A stretch of 20,752 nt of DNA, taken from the NCBI GenBank assembly GCA_038240335.1, contig JBBSDV010000029.1, positions 1 to 20,752 on the forward strand. Reading direction: 5' to 3'. The position numbers were made by a program, and so were the translations under genes. A model generated the notes under the pieces. That model was not told the origin of the DNA. It saw nothing but the letters and a program-made list of their open reading frames with translations, and did not search any database. Shown here piece after piece: positions 1 through 8,436 of the stretch (its first letter is position 1; each line of letters starts with the position of its first letter). The stretch is from JBBSDV01 sp038240335 (lineage in GTDB: Bacteria; Chloroflexota; Dehalococcoidia; DSTF01; JACRBR01).

Positions 1-636
1 AGCTTCAACCGCATCCACTGGTCGAGCACCGCCCGCACCGGCGAACTGATGGTGAAGATCTTCGAGCTCGATCCGGCGAGCGACATCTGGATCATCCTCG
101 ATCTGCAGCGCGGCGTGCACTTCGGCGAAGGCGACGACTCGACGGAGGAATACGGCGTCAGCATCGCCGCGTCCGTCGCCCGCTACTTCCTGACGGCGAA
201 CCGCACGCTCGGCTTCATATCCTATGGCCGCAGCTTCGACGTCGTCGAGCCGGAGCGCGGCATCCAGCAGTACACGCGCGTCCTCGAGTCGCTGGCGATG
301 GCGCGGACGTGGGGCGATGTCTCGCTGAGCGATCTGATCTCGAACGACTCCCGTCGCTTCGGCCGGCACACCACCGTCGTCGTCATCACGCCGTCCGCGG
401 ACGAGGGGTGGGTGGCCTCGCTCGCCGCGCTCCAGGCACGCGGAGTCAAGGTAGCCGCGATCGTCCTCGAGCCGGACACGTTCGGCGGCGCCGATAGCGC
501 GCTCGGCGTCTTCGCATCGCTCGCGGCGGGCGACGTCTTCACGTACATGGTCAAGCACGCCGACACCCTCGAGGACGCGCTCGCCGCCGGGATCACGTCC
601 GATGCCCCCGGCGGCCGGCTTGGAGTCGGAGAATAG
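1..636 (+). CDS. DUF58 domain-containing protein, C-terminal part (5' end outside window)
   Basis: The frame is open from the first base of the window (211 codons to the stop), so the gene begins upstream. The first residues, RIHWSSTARTGELMVKIFE, match the conserved DUF58 signature (R-x-I-H-W-x-x-T/S-A-R-x-G-x-L-M-V-K/R). A von Willebrand A-like fold follows: the strand WIILDLQ is the usual site of the first metal-site Asp, and the later strand TTVVVITPS lies at about residue 120. DUF58 proteins are usually encoded between a MoxR AAA+ ATPase and a TgpA-like transglutaminase, and the next gene here is TgpA-like, which supports the call. The molecular role of the family is poorly defined; it is thought to act with MoxR on envelope or secreted substrates. 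The usual short or overlapping junction with the next gene is replaced here by a 187-nt repeat-bearing spacer. Confidence 0.88.
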   Translation, partial: SFNRIHWSSTARTGELMVKIFELDPASDIWIILDLQRGVHFGEGDDSTEEYGVSIAASVARYFLTANRTLGFISYGRSFDVVEPERGIQQYTRVLESLAMARTWGDVSLSDLISNDSRRFGRHTTVVVITPSADEGWVASLAALQARGVKVAAIVLEPDTFGGADSALGVFASLAAGDVFTYMVKHADTLEDALAAGITSDAPGGRLGVGE

Positions 637-640
637 GGTA

Positions 641-690
641 TGAGAAGTGAGACCGATGTGGCTGTGAGAAGTCAGAAGTCGGAGGTGGGG
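641..690 (+). repeat. degenerate heptanucleotide repeat tract, purine-rich (spacer copy A)
   Basis: The segment splits into 7-nt units of the type TGAGAAG / TGAGACC / GATGTGG, then (phase shifted by 3) TGAGAAG / TCAGAAG / TCGGAGG / TGGGG. The 15-mer at 678-692 (GTCGGAGGTGGGGCT) recurs with one mismatch, on the minus strand, inside dnaE at 15609-15623. It lies between two genes that would normally be almost contiguous and has no convincing coding role. Confidence 0.7.
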
Positions 691-772
691 CTGCATGCGA
701 TGCAAGCTCGTGGCGACGTTGCCGCGCCCATCACCCCCCGACATCACACTTCCGCCGTCCGATATCCAAACG

Positions 773-807
773 CGTCCCCACGTCCCACCTCTCACCTCTC
801 ACTCGCC
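773..807 (+). repeat. degenerate heptanucleotide repeat tract, pyrimidine-rich (spacer copy B, inverted to copy A)
   Basis: Five consecutive in-phase heptads can be read: CGTCCCC, ACGTCCC, ACCTCTC, ACCTCTC, ACTCGCC. On the opposite strand they resemble the purine tract at 641-690, so the two tracts are in inverted orientation about 85 nt apart. The core CCCACCTC (784-791) is the exact complement of GAGGTGGG (682-689). A transcript could fold the two tracts together just upstream of the next gene's ribosome binding site (GGAGG near 810). Confidence 0.65.
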
Positions 808-823
808 TCGGAGGCGAAGCCCG

Positions 824-3130
824 ATGCGTGAGGCGAACTGGGACGACGTCTTCCAGCGTCGGCGCGAGGAGAGCGCGCCGGCGAGCGAGCGGCTGAGCGC
901 GACAATCCCGTGGGAGGATTGGCTGACGTTCGCGATCACCACGCTCGTCTTCATGAGCGTCGTCGCGTCGGTCGATAGCGCCGATTGGGTCAGCGGCATG
1001 CCGTCGATGTACCCGATCGGCTTCTCGGCGCTGGTCACGGGCCACGTGCTGTCGCGCGTCCGCCGGCCGGAACTGCTGGTGCACGCAGCGGCGCTGCTCG
1101 TCGGCGCGACGCTGCTGTTCGCGCAGATCCTCGCGATCATTCCCGGCCAGACGCCCTTTGCACGCACCGACCATCTGCTCGACCGCATGCACGCGTGGTG
1201 GTCCGCCGTGACGCAGAACGGAATTAGCGGCGATACGCTCCCGCTGATCGTCCTGATGCTCGTCCTGACGTGGCTCGGCGCATACATCTCGTCGTGGGCG
1301 ATCTTTCGCTGGCGCAACGCCTGGCTTGGCCTCGTGCCGGGCGGCATCGCGCTGATGTGGAACATCAGCTTTATCCCGGGGCAGTTCAGCTACGCGTTCG
1401 TCGTCTTCGTCTTCGGCGCCGTCCTGCTGATCATGCGGCTGCACGTCGCCCGCAAGGAGCAGGCTTGGGTGCGCCAAGGCGTGCGCTATCCGGAGTTCAT
1501 CAGCCTCTCGACGCTGAACGCGACGTTCTGGGTGACGCTCGGACTGCTGCTATCCGTCTGGCTAATGCCGCTCGCGAGCAGATCCGACACTGCGAATCAG
1601 CGCTGGCAGGACTTCACTGCGCCGATCACGCGGCACTTCACGCCACTCGCGCGCGTCTTCATCTCGGTCAATGCGAAGAAGCCGATCAACATCCACAATC
1701 TCCGCGACGCGTTGCCGTTCCAGGGCAAGATCAACCTCAACACGAAGGACGCCGTCGAGGTCAACGTCAAGATTTCGCCCGAGGTCGCGGCGTTCCTCCG
1801 CGAGCAATCGTTTGACGAATACACAAGCAACGGGTGGAAGCTCAATATCCAGAGCGACGTTCCGCTGCCACCCGGCGCCAACACCGCGGCCGAAGCGGCC
1901 CGCGCGCCGGGCGTTACGGAGGGCACACGGCAGGACGTAACGATCAACGTCAAGGTCGAGGGTGGCAACGACCAGCATCTGTACAGCCTCGGTCAGCCGG
2001 TGAACAGCGATCAGAACGCCGTCGCGCCGACCGGCGGCGATGCGGCGGACGTCGCCAGTCTCCAACCGGCGGAGCACCTGAGCAACGGCGACACCTACAG
2101 CACGACCGGCAGCGTCAGCATTGCATCGATCGGACAGCTGCGGGCCGCCGGTGTCGACTACCCGGCGTGGGTGACAGATCGTTATCTCTCGCTCCCGAAC
2201 GACCTGCCAAGCCGCGTCCGGCAGAAGGCCGGCGAGGTCGCCGCTTCGGCGGTGACGCCATACGACCGCGCCGCCGCCGTCGAGAAGTACCTGCGCACGT
2301 TCCCGAACGACTACAACGTTCCGATCACACCCGCTGGACACGACGCCGTCGACTACTTTCTCTTCGACCTGCAGCGCGGCTACTTCGACTACCACGCCTC
2401 GGCGATGGCGGTGATGCTGCGGTCGCTCGGCATCCCTGCGCGCGTCGCGACCGGCTACGTCGTCGACCCGCTCGCGCGTCAAGGCGATAGCGACGTCTTC
2501 AAGCTCACCGAGCGCAACGCTTTCGCGTGGCCCGAGGTCTACTTTCCGGGCGCTGGCTGGGTCGAATTCAGCCCGACGCCATCGCAGCCGCTGATCAACC
2601 GCCCCGGGACGCCGAAGGCCCCGGCCTCGATCGCCGGCAGCTCGGAGCGTGGCCTCAGCGAGGGGGACGCCATCGATCTCGGCATCGTGCCGCCAGGGTC
2701 GACCACGCCCCCGATTTCGGCTACGAAACCAAGCACCGGCGGGGGCACGGACGTCTGGCCGGTGCTGATGACGCTGACGATCATCGGCGCTGTCGCGATC
2801 GCACTCGCCGCGGGCGCGAAGCTGGCGTGGGAGTGGGGCCTCGGCGGCCTCTCGCGGCCCGCGCAGCTCTGGGAGAAGACCGTGCGGCTGGCGGCGCTAG
2901 GCCGCTCCGGCCCGCGTCGCAGCGAGACGCCGCGCGAGTTCGCCGCGCGCCTTCGCCGCGACGTGCCGGGCGCCGACGCCGCCGGTTACCTCGCCGCCAC
3001 GTACGAGCGCAATCGCTTCGGCCACAAGCCACTCTCCGACGACGAGACGGAGCGCCTCGAGACCGCCTGGACCTCTCTCCGCACCGGCCTGTTGCGCCGA
3101 GTCCTCCGCCTCAAACCGAGGGCGGGATAA
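824..3130 (+). CDS. TgpA-like membrane transglutaminase-fold protein with DUF4129, catalytic triad lost
   Basis: A 768-residue protein. I start it at ATG 824, which follows GGAGG with suitable spacing, although the frame is open back to 695 through repeat DNA. Order of parts: cytosolic N-terminus; about six hydrophobic helices in the first ~270 residues; a large external region; a transglutaminase-like core at roughly 490-590; a Pro/Ser/Thr-rich linker; one more membrane helix near 645-670; and a C-terminal DUF4129 domain (ETPREFAARL...YERNRFG...LSDDE). The architecture is that of TgpA/DUF3488 proteins, usually in MoxR-DUF58-TgpA operons, and DUF58 is directly upstream. The three positions expected for Cys, His and Asp read F521 (RGYFDYHASAM), F567 (NAFAWPEVYF) and S583 (WVEFSPTP). 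The fold is kept but the enzyme should be inactive; a structural or binding role in the envelope is inferred. Confidence 0.9.
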   Translation: MREANWDDVFQRRREESAPASERLSATIPWEDWLTFAITTLVFMSVVASVDSADWVSGMPSMYPIGFSALVTGHVLSRVRRPELLVHAAALLVGATLLFAQILAIIPGQTPFARTDHLLDRMHAWWSAVTQNGISGDTLPLIVLMLVLTWLGAYISSWAIFRWRNAWLGLVPGGIALMWNISFIPGQFSYAFVVFVFGAVLLIMRLHVARKEQAWVRQGVRYPEFISLSTLNATFWVTLGLLLSVWLMPLASRSDTANQRWQDFTAPITRHFTPLARVFISVNAKKPINIHNLRDALPFQGKINLNTKDAVEVNVKISPEVAAFLREQSFDEYTSNGWKLNIQSDVPLPPGANTAAEAARAPGVTEGTRQDVTINVKVEGGNDQHLYSLGQPVNSDQNAVAPTGGDAADVASLQPAEHLSNGDTYSTTGSVSIASIGQLRAAGVDYPAWVTDRYLSLPNDLPSRVRQKAGEVAASAVTPYDRAAAVEKYLRTFPNDYNVPITPAGHDAVDYFLFDLQRGYFDYHASAMAVMLRSLGIPARVATGYVVDPLARQGDSDVFKLTERNAFAWPEVYFPGAGWVEFSPTPSQPLINRPGTPKAPASIAGSSERGLSEGDAIDLGIVPPGSTTPPISATKPSTGGGTDVWPVLMTLTIIGAVAIALAAGAKLAWEWGLGGLSRPAQLWEKTVRLAALGRSGPRRSETPREFAARLRRDVPGADAAGYLAATYERNRFGHKPLSDDETERLETAWTSLRTGLLRRVLRLKPRAG

Positions 3131-3332
3131 CTCTCGTCGAGCGATTCTCATCCACCAATAGTCACACGCTGAGTGCAGCCGCCTCAACGCCTGCAGGGGG
3201 TCCGAGTGTCCCGCGGCGGGCCTTCTTCCGTATTTTCGATAGCACCGAGACCTCAGCCCAGCGAAACCTGCGCCGGCGCATAGATCATCGTCCGGGATGG
3301 CACTGAAACGCATTCGCGCGCGCAGGACTGAC

Positions 3333-4730
3333 CTACACCGGTGGCGTCGGGAAGTCGCCGCGCACCTGCTCGTAGGCGCGCGCCGCCCAGAGCGCCGACG
3401 GCTCGTCCCACCGCCGCCCGACGAACGAGATGCCGATTGGCAGCGTCGCGCCGGAAAGGCCGCACGGCACCGTGATCGCCGGCTGGCCCGTGAAGTCGAA
3501 GATGCTCGTGAACGACGACATGCGCCCCCCGGGATCCGTCACCCGCGATGCCTCGATTGCCGGCGCGACGACCGGCATCGTCGGGACTGCGAGCACATCG
3601 ACGCCGGCGAGCACCTCGTCGGCCTCGCCACCGCGCGCCGCTCGCAGCGTCTGCATCGCCCGCGCATATTGCACCCCGGTGACGTTGAGGCCCGCATCGA
3701 GCAGTGCCGCGACCTGATCGCCGTACTCGGCGCGACGCGACGGGAAGTTCGGCGCGTGATAGGCAGACGCGTCGCCGAACATGATCGCGATGAAGGCCGG
3801 ATTGTACGCCGAAAGTCCCGGCCAATCGACCTCCCGTACGAGTGCGCCCGCGCCCTCGAGTGCCGCGATCGCCGCCCGCACGGACGCCGCGACGTCAGCC
3901 TCGACGTTGTCCCAGAAGAACTGCTTCGGCACGCCGATCCGCAGCCCCTTCGGACCGCGCTCGATATCCTCGAGCATGTCTGGCACGGCGACATCCGCCG
4001 TGGACGGATCGCGCGGATCGAAGCCGGCGATCGCCTGCAGCACGATCGCCGAGTCGCGCACCGTGCGCGTCAGCGGCCCTGGGTGATCGAGCGTCCATGA
4101 CAGCGGTATCGCCCCGTAGAGGCTCGCACGGCCGTACGTCGGCATCAGGCCGACGCACCCGCATGCCGCCGCCGGCATCCGAATGCTGCCGCCCGTATCG
4201 GAACCGAGCGTCGCGAACGCCAATCCCGCCGCCGTCGCCGCGCCGGAGCCGCCGGACGAGCCGCCCGGCACGCGCTCGAGGTTCCACGGATTGTGGATTG
4301 CGCCGAAGTGGATGTTGTCGGACGTCGTGCCGTACGCGATCTCGTGCATGCCAAGCTTGCCGACGCTGATCGCCCCCGCCTCTCGCAGCTTTGTGATGAC
4401 CGTAGCGTCTTCGTCCGGCACCCAGTCGGCGAGGATCTTCGAGCCGGCAGTCGTCCGCACACCCTTCGTCGCGAACAGATCCTTGATGCCGATCGGCACG
4501 CCATGCAGCAGGCCCCGGTAGTCGCCCGCCGCGATCTCGCGCTCCGCCGTCTGCGCCTCCGCCATCGCCGCATCAGCGGTCACGGTGATGTAGGCGTTGA
4601 GCGCCGGGTTCAGCTTCTCGATGCGCTCGAGCACGGCGCGCGTCACCTCGACCGGACTAACCTCCTTGAAGGCGATCAGCTGCGCCACATCCTCGAGCGA
4701 GAGCATGCAAAGGTCGGTGCTTGTCGTCAT
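3333..4730 (-). CDS. amidase signature family hydrolase
   Basis: A 465-residue cytosolic enzyme of the amidase signature family, which hydrolyses C-N amide bonds. The Ser-cisSer-Lys triad is complete and at the family spacing: K83 (in VPIGIKDLF), S158 (in PGGSSGGSGAA) and S182 (in GSDTGGSIR), that is 75 and 24 residues apart as in GatA and FAAH. ATG 4730 is preceded by AAGGAG at good distance. GatA is the nearest well-known relative, but no gatB or gatC is adjacent and the C-terminus (ITVPCGLSGATLPIGISFVG) is generic, so the substrate cannot be assigned. The gene stands alone between the mutS operon and the converging TgpA gene. A candidate -10 box lies about 64 nt upstream of its start. Confidence 0.93.
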   Translation of the reverse strand: MTTSTDLCMLSLEDVAQLIAFKEVSPVEVTRAVLERIEKLNPALNAYITVTADAAMAEAQTAEREIAAGDYRGLLHGVPIGIKDLFATKGVRTTAGSKILADWVPDEDATVITKLREAGAISVGKLGMHEIAYGTTSDNIHFGAIHNPWNLERVPGGSSGGSGAATAAGLAFATLGSDTGGSIRMPAAACGCVGLMPTYGRASLYGAIPLSWTLDHPGPLTRTVRDSAIVLQAIAGFDPRDPSTADVAVPDMLEDIERGPKGLRIGVPKQFFWDNVEADVAASVRAAIAALEGAGALVREVDWPGLSAYNPAFIAIMFGDASAYHAPNFPSRRAEYGDQVAALLDAGLNVTGVQYARAMQTLRAARGGEADEVLAGVDVLAVPTMPVVAPAIEASRVTDPGGRMSSFTSIFDFTGQPAITVPCGLSGATLPIGISFVGRRWDEPSALWAARAYEQVRGDFPTPPV

Positions 4731-4791
4731 GTCGGGTCTCCTTCGGCTGTATCAGCTTGGTGGGCATGAGCCCCGGCGATGGCCCGATGAG

Positions 4792-4803
4792 CGATGATAG
4801 CCG
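4792..4803 (-). promoter_or_regulatory. candidate -10 element of the amidase gene (TATCAT), 12-mer shared with dnaE upstream
   Basis: The minus strand reads CGGCTATCATCG, with TATCAT at 4799-4794, about 64 nt before the amidase ATG. The identical 12-mer occurs upstream of dnaE at 18961-18972, also on the minus strand. A TTGACC hexamer lies only 13 nt upstream here, too close for a standard -35, so only the -10 is proposed. Confidence 0.35.
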
Positions 4804-4983
4804 GAGCGGACAGGTCAAAGACCCGCCCTACGCGTCAAGCTACTGGGTGGATCAATGTCCAGATTCCTCGCGCCACCACCGCTCGCACGCCGCCTCCAGC
4901 ATCACACATCGGCGCCAGTGCAACACGAACCCCGCGGCCGACTACCATCGCCGCAATTCCATCAACACTCCCGACCACCACCA

Positions 4984-5388
4984 TCACCATCCGGACACGC
5001 GTTCCGGCACGATGCGGAGCATGACGTTGTTGTCGTGCATATTCTGCTCGATGTAGCGCTTGCCCGCGTCCTCGCCGAGGTAGGCGATCGCCATCTCTTC
5101 GCGCCACTCGCGACCCGGCGCCTCTTCGAACAACGCGCGGCCGCGGACGATGATCGTGTGATACGGCGGCCGCTCGTCGTCGATGCAAAACTCGACGCGC
5201 GGATCGCGCTCGATGTTCTTGTACTTCTGCGAGCCGCGCTCCGTCAGCACGAGGAACGCGCCGTCGACGAACCGATACCAGACGGGCGCGATGTGAGGCG
5301 TGCCGTCGCGCCGGATCGTGCCGAGCCGGCCGATCCGCGGCCGTTCGAGGAATCGCAGCTGTTGCTGGGAAAACAACCCGTCGTTCAT
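4984..5388 (-). CDS. pyridoxamine 5'-phosphate oxidase-fold (PPOX class) protein
   Basis: A 134-residue small split-barrel protein of the PNPOx/PPOX family. The N-terminus (LGTIRRDGTPHIAPVWYRFVDG) is the typical first hairpin of the barrel, and SQKYKNIERDPRVEFCIDDE is the conserved flavin/F420-binding stretch of the TIGR03618-like group. Members bind FMN, F420, heme or biliverdin, and the cofactor cannot be settled from sequence. Its ATG overlaps the mutS stop codon (ATGA, 4 nt) and is preceded, inside mutS, by GGGGAGGAAGC, so it is translationally coupled to mutS as the last gene of that operon. There is no obvious mechanistic link to mismatch repair; oxidative-damage defence is one speculative connection. 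Confidence 0.85.
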   Translation of the reverse strand: MNDGLFSQQQLRFLERPRIGRLGTIRRDGTPHIAPVWYRFVDGAFLVLTERGSQKYKNIERDPRVEFCIDDERPPYHTIIVRGRALFEEAPGREWREEMAIAYLGEDAGKRYIEQNMHDNNVMLRIVPERVSGW

Positions 5389-8300
5389 GCTTCCTCCCCC
5401 GGGACTCCGGCGCGCGCTCGATCGCGCAACTCGTACAACTGCGTCAGTGCCGCCAGCGGCGACATGCTCTCGACGTCGAGCGTCGCCAGATCGCCGCGCA
5501 GGCCGTCGTCCGGCGCCGTCGCCGCGAACAGCGACAGCTGCGGCGCGACATCGCGAGCGGGCGCGTGGCCGTTCCGCCCGGCACTGGCCTCCAGCTCGAG
5601 CAGCACAGTCCGGGCGCGCTCGACCACCGCCTTCGGCAGGCCGGCGAGCTCGGCGACGTGCACGCCGTAGCTACGGTCGGCGCCGCCGGCGACGATGCGC
5701 CGCACGAAGACTATGCGCCCCGCCTCTTCGGCGACGGCGACGTTGTAGTTGCGCACGCGCGGCAGGTGGCGCGCGAGCTCCACCAGCTCGTGATAGTGCG
5801 TTGCGAACAGCGTCTTCGCCTCGAGGCCGGGTCGATTGTGCAGGTACTCGACAACGGCGCGCGCGATCGCCATGCCGTCGTACGTGCTCGTGCCGCGGCC
5901 GATCTCGTCGAGGATCACAAGCGAGCGCGCCGTCGCGTTGTGGAGGATCGCGCTCGTCTCAATCATCTCGACCATGAACGTCGATTGGCCCGACGTCAGG
6001 TCATCGCCGGCGCCGACGCGCGTGAAGATGCGGTCGACGACGCCGATCGTCGCCGCCGACGCGGGCACGAAACCTCCGCACTGCGCCATCAAGACGATCA
6101 CGGCGACCTGCCGCAGGTACGTCGATTTGCCCGCCATGTTCGGGCCGGTGAGGACGATGATCTGCGCGTCACCCGACGCGAGGATCGTGTCGTTCGGCAC
6201 AAACGCGCCCGCCGACATAGCCCGCTCGACCATCGGGTGCCGGCCGTCCCGGATCTCGAGTGCGTCACCGGTGTGCAGCGATGGCCGCACGTAGCTGTAA
6301 CGCGCCGCCGCTTCCGCCAGGGCGCAATTCACGTCGAGCTCCGCCGCCGCTGCGGCCGTGCCGAGGATCTGCGTCGCCGCCGCCGCGACCTGCGCGCAGA
6401 GCGTGCGCACGATCGCCGCCTCCATCTCCTCCGCACGCTCTTTCGCGCCGAGAATCTGGCTCTCGTATTCGCGCAGCTGCGGCGTCGCGTAGCGCTCGGC
6501 GTTCACCAGCGACTGGCGGCGCTCGTAGTGCTCCGGCACGGCGACGCCCGTGTGCGCCTTTGTGATCTCGATGTAGTAGCCGAAGACACGGTTGTAGCCG
6601 ACCTTTAGCGACTTGATGCCGGTACGCGCCCGCTCTCCCGTCTCGAGCTCGGTGAGGAATCGCCGCACGTCGCGCGTGATCAGCCTCAGGTGATCCAGTT
6701 CCTCCGAGAACCCCGGCCGCACGATATTGCCGGCGTCGATGGTCGCCCCCGGCTCGTCGTCGATCGCCTGGGCGATCGCGGCCGCGACGTCCTCGCACGC
6801 CCGCAGCCGCCCCACGATCGCCGCCACCCGCGCGTCGGTGCGATAGCCATCGCCGGCGGCGTGGCCTTTGAGTCGGGGCGGCAAGGTCGCCACCTGCGCC
6901 GCTTCCTCGCGATGTTGAACCGCGGCCGCGCCGTATGGCGCAGGCGTCCCCGCCTGCGCCATGTTCGAGTCATTTCCGATGCCGTTTTGCGCCACGGGCG
7001 ATCCGCCACCGCCATTCTCGCCGAGTTGTCCGCCGATCTCCGCGGCCTTCGACTCCGGACCCTGCGCCTCTCCGCTGCCCCAATCGATGCCGTCGCCGTC
7101 GCTCACGCCGTTCGCGGTTCCCGGCGGCCGATCTGTGACGCCGCGCGGCGCCAGCCCGACGGCCATCGCCAGCCGCAGCTGCGGGATCAATTCGAGGCCG
7201 CGGCGCAGCGACACGAGGTCGCGAGGCTGCGCGGCGCCGGCGACGATGCGGCCGACGACGCGCTCGAGATCGGGCATCGCGTGCAGCAGCTCCTGCAGCC
7301 GCGCCCGGCGCAGCGCGCTCTCGTTGCAGTACGCAACGGCGTCCAGCCGCCGCTCGATCTCGGCGACGTCGCACAACGGCTGACCGAGCCGCCGGCGCAG
7401 CAGCCGCGATCCCATCGCCGTCGATGTCAGGTCAAGCGTCGACAGCAGCGAGCCCTCGCGGCGCAGATCACGCCCGGCGGTGAAGATCTCAAGATTGCGC
7501 ATCGTGTGCGCGTCGAGGCCGACGTACTCCGATGGCTTGTGGGCGCGGATCGCCGACACGAGCGCGATGCTGCCGGCCTGGTTCTCGCGTAGGTACATCA
7601 GCACCGCGCCGCACGCCGCGACCGCCGGCGACGCGCGATCGATGCCGAACGCCTCAGGCGACGCGACGCGGAAGTGCTCTTGCAGCGTCACCGTCGCGAT
7701 CTCGGCATCGAACCACAGCGGCTCGACGCGCGTGACGTTGGCGGCGCTATCGAGCCACGACGGCGCGCCCGCACTCTCCGGCACAATCACCTCAGCCGGC
7801 CGGATGCGCGCGAGTTCCGCCGCGCACTGCTCCGCCGTCAGCGCCCCCGCGACGAACTCGCCGGTCGAGATATCGACGTACGCGAAGCCGATCTCGCCGC
7901 GCCACACATCGTCGGCCGCCGCGGATGCGCTGCTCGCACGCGCGCGGCGCGGAGGAGCGAGACAGGCGAGATAGTTGTTCGCGCGCTCGTCGAGCAGCTT
8001 GCCGTCGATCACGGTGCCGGGCGTGACGACGCGGACGACCTTGCGCTCAACGATGCCCTTCGTCGTCGCCGGGTCGCTCATCTGCTCGCACAGCGCGACC
8101 TTGTAGCCCTTCGCGATCAGCTTGGCGACGTAGCCGTCGACGGAGTGATAGGGGATGCCCGCGAGCGGCACCCGCAGCCCCTTCCCCATCGGCTTCGACG
8201 TCAGCGTGATATCGAGCTCGCGAGCGCACAGTTCCGCGTCGTCGTCGAAGGTCTCGTAGAAGTCGCCGAGCCGGAAGAATACGATCGCGTGCGGATACCG

Positions 8301-8402
8301 CCGCTTCACATCCACATACTGCCGCCGGATCGGGCTGAGGCTCTCGTCCACGTAGTGGAGTTTACTCGGTGACGCTGTGCGATGGCTGACGTGGCTCGAC
8401 AA
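5385..8402 (-). CDS. mutS: DNA mismatch repair protein MutS with a ~100-residue low-complexity insertion
   Basis: The mismatch-recognition ATPase of methyl-independent or -directed repair, acting as a clamp on DNA. Visible parts: mismatch-reading Phe-x-Glu motif F48-Y-E50 (RLGDFYETF); connector and core domains; clamp region; Walker A GPNMAGKS at 753-760; Walker B with LVILDEIGRGTSTYDG; and a helix-turn-helix C-terminus. At 1005 residues it is 100-150 longer than usual. The excess is a Gly/Ala/Asn/Asp-rich stretch at about 418-520, between LRRGLELIPQLRLAM and LRACEDVAAAIAQ, within the core/lever region, where the family has a short turn. The longest frame starts at TTG 8402, 34 nt after the upstream antitoxin-like gene, with no clear Shine-Dalgarno; GTG 8351 (17 residues shorter) is an alternative. 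It sits third in a four-gene minus-strand series. No mutL is in the window. Confidence 0.97.
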   Translation of the reverse strand: MSSHVSHRTASPSKLHYVDESLSPIRRQYVDVKRRYPHAIVFFRLGDFYETFDDDAELCARELDITLTSKPMGKGLRVPLAGIPYHSVDGYVAKLIAKGYKVALCEQMSDPATTKGIVERKVVRVVTPGTVIDGKLLDERANNYLACLAPPRRARASSASAAADDVWRGEIGFAYVDISTGEFVAGALTAEQCAAELARIRPAEVIVPESAGAPSWLDSAANVTRVEPLWFDAEIATVTLQEHFRVASPEAFGIDRASPAVAACGAVLMYLRENQAGSIALVSAIRAHKPSEYVGLDAHTMRNLEIFTAGRDLRREGSLLSTLDLTSTAMGSRLLRRRLGQPLCDVAEIERRLDAVAYCNESALRRARLQELLHAMPDLERVVGRIVAGAAQPRDLVSLRRGLELIPQLRLAMAVGLAPRGVTDRPPGTANGVSDGDGIDWGSGEAQGPESKAAEIGGQLGENGGGGSPVAQNGIGNDSNMAQAGTPAPYGAAAVQHREEAAQVATLPPRLKGHAAGDGYRTDARVAAIVGRLRACEDVAAAIAQAIDDEPGATIDAGNIVRPGFSEELDHLRLITRDVRRFLTELETGERARTGIKSLKVGYNRVFGYYIEITKAHTGVAVPEHYERRQSLVNAERYATPQLREYESQILGAKERAEEMEAAIVRTLCAQVAAAATQILGTAAAAAELDVNCALAEAAARYSYVRPSLHTGDALEIRDGRHPMVERAMSAGAFVPNDTILASGDAQIIVLTGPNMAGKSTYLRQVAVIVLMAQCGGFVPASAATIGVVDRIFTRVGAGDDLTSGQSTFMVEMIETSAILHNATARSLVILDEIGRGTSTYDGMAIARAVVEYLHNRPGLEAKTLFATHYHELVELARHLPRVRNYNVAVAEEAGRIVFVRRIVAGGADRSYGVHVAELAGLPKAVVERARTVLLELEASAGRNGHAPARDVAPQLSLFAATAPDDGLRGDLATLDVESMSPLAALTQLYELRDRARAGVPGEEA
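6935..6962. repeat. perfect hairpin repeat inside the mutS reading frame
   Basis: Two exactly complementary 12-bp arms (6935-6946 ATGGCGCAGGCG and 6951-6962 CGCCTGCGCCAT) are separated by the loop TCCC. On the mutS strand it is read as MAQAGTPAP, starting at residue 481, in the middle of the low-complexity insertion. Such GC-rich GCAGGCG/CGCCTGC hairpins are, as I recall, common dispersed repeats in several environmental phyla; this was not checked. Confidence 0.8.
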
Positions 8403-8436
8403 CGTCCATGTCGTTCAGTAACTATTGCGCGAGAGA

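Noticed and set aside
640..831. A small protein (63 codons) or an N-terminal extension of the TgpA-like gene from 695.
   Set aside because: The translation comes from the heptad repeats, and a proper ribosome binding site occurs only before ATG 824.
3333..4730. Calling the amidase GatA (Asp/Glu-tRNA amidotransferase subunit A).
   Set aside because: The triad is shared by the whole amidase signature family, there is no gatB or gatC nearby, and the C-terminal region is not distinctively GatA.
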